NCBI GenBank assembly: GCA_026724425.1 | Contig: JAIUCV010000001.1 | Coordinates: forward strand, 8,600,556-8,664,555 | From: Erythrophleum ivorense | Lineage: Eukaryota > Streptophyta > Magnoliopsida > Fabales > Fabaceae | Direction of reading: 5' to 3' | DNA: 64,000 nt | Part shown: positions 57,480 through 64,000 of the stretch, one piece after another | Numbering within the stretch: position 1 is the first letter of the stretch | Layout: the number at the start of each line of letters is the position of its first letter | The notes under the pieces: model-generated | Database searches by the model: none | What the model was told of the DNA's origin: nothing | Seen by the model: only the letters and a program-made list of their open reading frames with translations | Position numbers and translations under genes: made by a program

Positions 57480-58560
57480 ATTGCAAGAGTTAGGAAGCCA
57501 TTAGTTAGAGAAATTCATGGTCTGGGGAAAAGTGAGATAAGGTTTGAAATTACTAAATCTAGGGCATTCTTAGCTCACGTGAAAATCCATTCATCCCTTA
57601 TTAGGAAGGTAAAGGTAGCTCAGAAATTAGAAATCAAGTTGAACAAGGTCAAAAAGGGAGTAAAGGATGGTAAAGATAGCAAATTTATTGTGGATTCTAA
57701 AGGAGTGCTTAAATTTAAGAGCCAACTATATATACCTAATGTTGAAGACCTAAGGAGAGAAATATTAAAAGATGTTCATCATTCAGCATACACCATTCAT
57801 CTGGGATCAACAAAAATATATTAAAATTTAAAGCAATCTTATTGGTGGGATAATATGAAGAGGGATATAGTCGACTTTATTTCTCGTCACCTAGTGTGTC
57901 AACAAGTAAAAGCTAAACATTAGAAACCAGTAGGATTGCATCAACTATTAGAGATACCAAAGTAAAAGTGGGAAAGAATCACAGTGGATTTCATAACTGG
58001 CTTACCCCGTACCTCAAGTAGTCTAAATTTGGTCACTCAAATAAAGTGGAAGTAGAAGAGAATCATAATGGATTGTAGATAAATTAATGAAGGCAACATA
58101 TTTTCTTCCTATCAAGACTATCTATAGCGTGGACAAATATGCACAACTCTACCTAAGTGAAATAATGACATTGCATGGAGTGTCGATGTCTATAATTTTT
58201 TATAAAGGCCCTCAATTTACTTCTTGTTTCTAGAAGGCTTTTCAAGATGCCTTGGGTATATGAATGGATCTCAATACTACTTTTCATGCTCAAATCAATA
58301 GGTAGTCCAAGAGAATGATACATGTTTTAAAGAATATGTTGAGGGCATGTGTCCTTAACTTTGGTGATAGTTGGGGGAGTCACCTACCTTTAGTGGAATT
58401 TGCATATAATAACAGTTATCAGGCTAGTACTCAAATGGCATCATTCCAAGCACTATATGGAAAGCGGTGTAGGTCTCCAATTAAATGGTATGAGGTTAGT
58501 GAAGCTAAATTGTTAGGCCCTAACCCGATATAAGATGCACTAGAAAAAGTGTTGGTAATT
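57480..58560 (+). pseudogene. Chromovirus integrase
   Basis: The zinc region reads LRREILKDVHHSAYTIHLGS (57749-57808) and RHLVCQQVKA (about 57887-57917), with the first Cys of the C-x2-C replaced by His. KWERITVDFITGLPRTSS (about 57968-58020) holds the first catalytic Asp. FYKGPQFTS (58198-58224) shows loss of the second Asp, and the catalytic Glu region near 58300 reads SKRM, with Lys for Glu. The piece 58315-58533 continues with LRACVLNFGDSWGSHLPLVE, FAYNNSYQAST and ALYGKRCRSPI. The enzyme is clearly inactive. Confidence 0.88.
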
Positions 58561-59037
58561 AGAAAAAGGTTGTTGACAACCCATAATAAACAAAAATCCT
58601 ATGTAAATCACTAACGTCAAGATTTGGAATTTGATATGGATGATCTTATGTTCTTGTAGGTGTCACCTATGAAGGGTGTGATGAGGTTTAGGAAGAGAGG
58701 GAAGTTAAGCCTGAGGTATATTGGACCATATGAGGTTTTGGATAGAGTCAATCACATTGCTTATCGCTTGGCTTTGTCACCGAAGTTGGCAAAAGTGAAT
58801 CTAGTATTCCATGTGTCTATGTTAAGGAAATATTTACCTAATCCAACTCACGTAATTAAATCTCAAAAGATTGTATTGGATAAGGGGTTGACCTATAAGG
58901 AAGAACCAATTGCGATCATAGATAGATAAGTAAGGAAGAATGGTCAAGAATATTTAGTGCAATCATTTGCAAGAGGAAGCCACATGAGAGGTAGAGAATG
59001 AGATGCATGTCAGATATCCTCACTTGTTTGAGTTTTA
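58560..59037 (+). pseudogene. Integrase C-terminal and chromodomain-like tail
   Basis: VSPMKGVMRF (58659 on), KLSLRYIGPYEVLDRVNHIA, VNLVFHVSMLRKYLPNPTHV and LDKGLTYKEEPIAIIDR (58660-58929) form the GPY/F-type module usual at the integrase end of chromoviruses. Downstream, about 58970-59035, frames give EEAT, a stop in place of Trp, then EVENEMHVRYPHLFEF: the last part of the chromodomain as found in Tekay/Del elements, where it is thought to steer integration toward heterochromatin. Confidence 0.85.
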
Positions 59038-59080
59038 AGGTTATAAGTCAAGCTTTAATTCAGGAATTGAATTTTTTTTT

Positions 59081-59092
59081 TAAGGGGGAGAA
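59081..59092 (+). promoter_or_regulatory. Polypurine tract of the chromovirus
   Basis: TAAGGGGGAGAA directly precedes TGTAACAATC, the start of the 3' LTR. Confidence 0.9.
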
Positions 59093-61463
59093 TGTAACAA
59101 TCAATTAAAAAAAAGGTTTCTTTTTACTTTTCTTCATTTTTCTTCCTTTCTTATTTTTTTTCTTCTTCCTCATCTGTGTCTGACAGCGTCTTCTCCTCTC
59201 CCTTGTTGCTTCATGCATCTACCTTAGTGTGTGTCTCATCATTGCTTTCTGTTACCATATCACTATCACCAGCAGCCAGCTAGTCTCCCTAGGTCTTGCC
59301 ATCGTTAGTCAATGGTATAAAGGTTTAAGGAGAGGCCGAAGGTGCTGCCAATCATGATAGGTTCCATATCATCTTGCTTCTTTCTTTTTCTTTTGTTCTA
59401 TTGCAAATTTCCTTAATCTTAGCCTCCCCCGTTTCATTTTTGACCCATCCCAAACTCGCCTGAAATAATATGAACATTACAATATCTCCCCCTTCCTATT
59501 GGCCAAATGCAACTTTAAAATTTTTAAGGTTTTTGGTAAGAACCTCCTAACCATGTTACCTTTGCTTGATTCTTTAATTTTTGGTTTCTTATCACAATAT
59601 TTAAGGTTAAATTTTGGATTGGTAACTAGATGGGAAGATTTAGGCGTATAATTGGTTGTATGAATAAAGTGTGAGGTTAAAAATGGAAATTTAGTTAATT
59701 GATTGCCATTAAGCTTGACGAATGCTAAGAGTCATTGGTTTGAGCATGCAAAATCATTTAGTGAATTGTGAGTTTTGCTAGAAAGCTCTATGAATGCTAA
59801 CAATTGGAGAAGTCAATCTTTTAAAGAGGAGCAAGTGCCCTTTAGTTTTCAATATCATAGTGAGTAGACAATAATTACAATATGTTTATTAGTCTTATAT
59901 ATTATTGAAAATATACAAGAAAAATGATATTTTGAAGTTTATCAGGTTAAGTTGTTGGAAGGCTTCTGTGAGGTAGGCCTTAGATGTATAAACACATATG
60001 CTGACCAAACAATGTGATAATGAACTATTGTAAGGCATAATTTTGTGTTCTTACCTAATTATGGCATATACTTCTCTCCTGTATTGAGGAAACCCCATAT
60101 TAATACCTAATTATTCTTTGGGGTGATCCTCTTAAGTTAGCTTATGAGGATAGATATTGGTAAATTTTGGAATGGAATGCAATTTTATAGCTTAAATTCC
60201 ATATTTTCCTCTAGATTAAAGTTGTCGTGGTCATTTTCCTTAACACTAACTTTTATTTCTTTTTATATTTTTTTTCTAAATGCATTCCTCCTTGTGTCAT
60301 TCTAGTGTATTTGGATTAAATACTAATCATTTAACTATTTATGTATATAGTTATCTATTTGGTTACTTAAATATCTAATTATATTTTTTCTTTTATTTTT
60401 CTTTCTTCTTTAATTTTTTATTTATTGATCAAATATTCATTTGCCTTTCCAATTATTTTGTGTTTCCACGTACTAATAAATCTCTTGTTTAATAGCTATG
60501 ATAGATGTGTGTGTTACTTTTGTTATTTCTAGCATATTGTATGTGATTTACTGGTTTCTATATTCCATCTAGTGTTCATTGTAACATGTGGAAATTATTA
60601 TGGACTTTTATAATAATTAGTGGAAAGTATGGCTTAAGTATAAGTAGACAAACAAAAGAAGATCTAGGCTGAAAAGGAGCTGCCCATTAGATGTAGCTCC
60701 TGTGATAGGGTAAGGAGCTGCCAATGAGGTTATGACATATTAGTGGTAGGTGAAAAAATAGCTGCCCATTAGGTGTAGCCACCACCAACAATAGTTAACT
60801 TGAAAATTTTATATGATTTCTTTTATGCCAAGATCTAACTTATGAAGATTATTTATTGCATAAGCTTTGGTGTCAGTTTATGTTGCTTAGTTATTCTAGC
60901 TGTTGTTAACTATTATAATTTAGTATCTACTTACTAAGTTTTTTAATCATTCCTTTAATTTCTACTTTTCAAATAGTGTTATTGGATCTAAACCATCTCT
61001 CTCATCTTAGATTTAGAGGCATTGTGGTGGTGAGGCTCGTCTTGAGATAGCGAGGGCGTGATTGTTGTTGTAACCAATTTTTGAATGATGTTATTGAGTA
61101 CTCTAGATGTAGCTCCACTTGACATAGGCAGGATCCCTCTCCCTTAATTTCCTTTTGTTCTTTTGTTATCTCTGATTATTAATGGTGGAGAATAGAGCCC
61201 TCCTATGTTATTTTGCTAAAGTTTAGCTATTGTAGAAATTTTAAGACATCTCAATTTCAAAAGAAACTCTACCAAAATTTCTACAAAATCTAGAAATGCT
61301 TAAATTGATGTAAAGAAACAATATAATAGGTTAAATGAAGAAGTGTTATTTGCATATATTTTCAAAAAGGTCTCTACATTTATAATTGTGTCTATTAGGC
61401 TTACAAAATGGAGAATTATTTTGCTCCCTGTGCCGGTCACTCTCTCTTGTTTGGGGCATGACA
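59093..61463 (+). repeat. 3' LTR of the chromovirus
   Basis: It begins TGTAACAATCAATTAAAAAA and ends GGGGCATGACA. It is colinear with the 5' LTR. By eye, a sample of about 145 bp (60303 on against 52735 on) differs at roughly eight positions plus small indels. It lacks part of the 5' LTR block near 53130-53170 (a short deletion around 60720-60740). Confidence 0.9.
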
Positions 61464-61468
61464 CATCT

Positions 61469-64000
61469 CTTCTTTTATGCCTTGTGTCTTAACTTCTACA
61501 TCTTAGGCAAGTAAAATTTAAACAAAGTATCCTAACTTCAACTCTTTTTCATTACTAATTTTGTTTTCTTCTAATTTTATGTCAAGTATATAGAAGATTT
61601 GTATTGGTTGGATAAAAATTTTGAAGAGATTCTTTCTTGCAATTTTTTTATGTCTAAAAGAATTTTCAAAAAACATTCTAAGTCTTCATCGAATTCTTTG
61701 TTTGCATTTAGATATTCTATTCTAAGAATTTCAAAGAAAGAATTTATCCCCTATTTTAGTTACCCTTGAAATTATAATGGTTTGCCTAATTTGGTTTGAT
61801 AAGTTCTTGTTTTTCATTTTGGGAAGAGTTGAACAATTGTTCTACTTGTTCTATCTAATTGAAAGTTGGGTTTACTCTTTCATTTGGGCATTAAGAATTG
61901 AAGGCTTTTTTCAGCCAAGTTTTGTGCAAGTTCATGTAGAAATTAGGTAGGAATTGGCCTTTGATGGATCTAACTTCTATGAATATTATGATAATTGATT
62001 GTTAGTTGATTACTTTAAGTTTGATTTGTGATTTTGGATGTTGTAATGAATATTGACTTGTTTGGATTCAAATATTAAGTCATATTTGACCTTGTAAATT
62101 TTATTAATATTAGCTTCTTGTTATTTATTATATGAGATTTTTAATATATATATATATATATATATCATTTCTACATGTTTGACTATAATTAAATTGATAA
62201 ATTGTGAATTAATATTTCTGTCTGTTTAATAACTAGTTTAATTTTAAAAACAATGTTTATAACATGATTTGTTCTCTACAAAAGTGACAAAAAAATTGAA
62301 TTAAATTTAAATATTCTCAAGTTACATGTTGGGCATATGTAAAAGAAAAAAAAACCTAATTTTTTATATCTTTACTATTATATTATCTAATTAAAACATA
62401 ATAAGTGTATAATTTTTGTAACTTAAAATCACATGATGAGATTTTTTAAAGAATTTTTTACACATGATATATTTTTATTAAAAAATTTGTTAGTAAAAAT
62501 ATAATAAAAAACTACATCTAAATTTAGTGTAATAAAAAATGGCACCAGTACTAAGAGCTTAAATTTCTGTTGAGAAAAAAAGGGACTTTCTGGTTAGTGG
62601 AGCTAGTCACTAATGACTAGGAGGTCTGCTTTCTTGCTTGGCTCTCTTTTTTTAAATAACAGCGACCTTGTGTTGTATTTTCTTTTTTTTAATTTTAAAC
62701 CAGCGTACTCTGCCCAACTGTGGAGTTAACTCGATTTAAATCGTATAGGTACGTAAATTTTATCTCACAACCCACATGTTCACAAAATTAAAACTCTAAC
62801 CTGTAGATACATTTTCGCATCCTTCGTTAAGTATATTCCACAATTTAATTGCGTTAGATGTGGTTATAAACAGTCTCAGCAGAAGGAAACATAAAGCAAT
62901 GATGGTTGCACTAAAAGAATGATAAAATTTGAGTAGTGGGAGAAGCAGAATCAAGGACTGGTGGGAGAAGATGATAAGGTGGCTAAGAAATCATACCTTA
63001 AAGTTCCTAAATGGGAGATACTGACCCTACCTGAGTTTATCGCGAACAAGTTGGCTTATTTTTCATTGTGGAAAGTTGAGCACTCTGTTAAATCAGCTGA
63101 ACAGAGAGAAAAAGATATAATAGAATCAAATAATTATTCTGAAGTGTAGGCGAGCATCAGAGCTAAAGATAAAGCCCTTTTTACCCATTTCTTGGGGCCT
63201 AGCTAGAATAGATGGAGAAAGGGACTTGATCATAGAAAACTCTCAAAGTCCTATCATAAAGAGTGCACCGCCGGCAGGAAATAGCCCGTGACTACATGTT
63301 CATCTCAATATTTAAGATTGAATTTATAGCCATTTGAGTTACAACTCGTGAGTAGATCCTGTGTAAAGGTTTTTTATTTTTTAATATGAAAATTATGATT
63401 AGGGGCATTATTAGAGTTAATTTGTTTGGACTAAATGTCTTTGCTATATGATTTTAAAGATGCATTCTCTTACATTAACTTGATACATTTATAATTTTAT
63501 TCCAATAAATTTTGGCATCAGGCTTATCAAGATAATGCCATCAACTTTATCTCTTTGTATTCAATTGACTACCAATTTTGACCTAATTGACACAAACCAC
63601 ATTGTTTATGTATTCATTAAAGAGATAAATATGTGTGCTTTGGTTCATTTTATATCAGCATGCATGCTAATCCTCTTGTAATAATTATTTCATCTCTATC
63701 TCTTCACCATAGGAGTTTTATTTAAAAAAAGAGAAAATTAAATAAAAAATTTCTAAAATATTAGAAGATACTTATCAAGATACATAGTAAACCCTTTCGT
63801 ATGCAATAGGAAAAGAAAAAAAATAAAAGGTGAGATCCACTTGAATGGATCCAAATTTGAATTGTCTCAATTTGTTAATAGAAAATGAGTCATTTTAAGC
63901 AAAATTTAACTATTCAGATTATCTAAAAAAAATTATTTGTTTTTCTGAATTTAATTTATTTGTTTTTCAGATGATTTGAATGGCCAAATTTATCAAATGA
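61469..64000. other. A+T-rich right end, no gene recognised
   Basis: The interval contains a (TA)n run (62144-62165). The only open frame of note, 62961-63149 (62 codons), is Lys/Glu-rich and lacks a recognisable motif; it has moderate base balance and could be an exon fragment, but there is no supporting splice or domain evidence. A short G+C-richer patch lies near 63260-63290. No TE coding was recognised. Confidence 0.4.
62144..62165. repeat. (TA)n microsatellite
   Basis: An uninterrupted TA dinucleotide run. Confidence 0.95.

Larger units (their letters stand above)
51520..61463 (+). mobile_element. Tekay/Del-like chromovirus (Ty3-gypsy), full-length but defective
   Basis: Two direct LTRs of about 2.4 kb (51520-53911 and 59093-61463) flank primer-binding site, gag, protease, RT, RNase H, integrase, a chromodomain-like tail and polypurine tract, in the Ty3-gypsy order. 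The perfect 5-bp duplication CATCT is at 51515-51519 and 61464-61468, so the copy is structurally complete. All coding regions contain stops and frameshifts. The LTRs align throughout with scattered substitutions and small indels, indicating an old insertion. No other element is inserted within it. Lineage assignment rests on the integrase tail and its chromodomain-like ending. Confidence 0.9.

Noticed and set aside
62961..63149. 62-codon + strand ORF with a Lys/Glu-rich product
   Set aside because: Not recognised, no splice or neighbouring exon evidence; left as unassigned rather than called a gene.
1..64000. CRISPR arrays, bacterial operons, prophage or plasmid functions
   Set aside because: The tandem repeats seen lack unique equal-length spacers, and all coding is of plant retroelement type.

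Overview
This window looks like repeat-rich intergenic DNA from a eudicot plant nuclear genome, probably one with slow removal of old insertions. It is very A+T-rich. It carries plant-specific retroelement lineages (a Sirevirus-type and an Ale/Retrofit-like Ty1-copia element, a Tekay/Del-like chromovirus and Tat/Athila-type Ty3-gypsy sequences), an L1-type LINE, a CACTA-type DNA element and small inverted-repeat elements. I found no convincing host protein gene, no rRNA or tRNA gene, no CRISPR array and no bacterial signals. Every recognisable coding block is a decayed transposon ORF with stop codons and frameshifts. I could not identify the species. Lineage names rest on motif recognition by eye, not on a search.

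Layout. 1-788: A+T-rich repeat whose second copy lies at 15758-16521. 1310-15400: Sirevirus-like copia element on the + strand, lacking a 5' LTR. It is interrupted by an inverted-repeat element (2503-3236), a gypsy solo LTR (4497-6395) and a 2.9-kb solo LTR (11493-14406) inside its own 3' LTR. 16801-17794: DNA element with long terminal inverted repeats and a 7-bp target duplication. 17802-22177: no gene recognised; microsatellites and small inverted repeats. 22178-27345: 5'-truncated L1 LINE on the - strand, split by a 3.4-kb solo LTR (22260-25665). 27998-30430: non-autonomous CACTA-like element. 32391-50137: Ale-like copia element on the + strand, opened by a deletion-derivative gypsy element (33169-39364), a gypsy solo LTR (40875-42745), and in its 3' LTR another gypsy solo LTR (45408-50056) that itself contains a second 3.4-kb solo LTR (46096-49522). 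51520-61463: structurally complete but mutated Tekay-like chromovirus with two 2.4-kb LTRs. 61469-64000: A+T-rich DNA without a recognised gene.

The window is best read as a stack of insertions. For several of them, host-element sequence resumes on the far side and short direct repeats flank the insert, so relative order can be read. The most distinctive structure is a roughly 31-bp, six-unit tandem array inside both 3.4-kb solo LTRs, with a degenerate counterpart in the 2.9-kb solo LTR. A second is a cluster of TATAGCGA motifs, including two perfect 14-bp palindromes, in that 2.9-kb LTR. I see no evidence of a functional new gene system.
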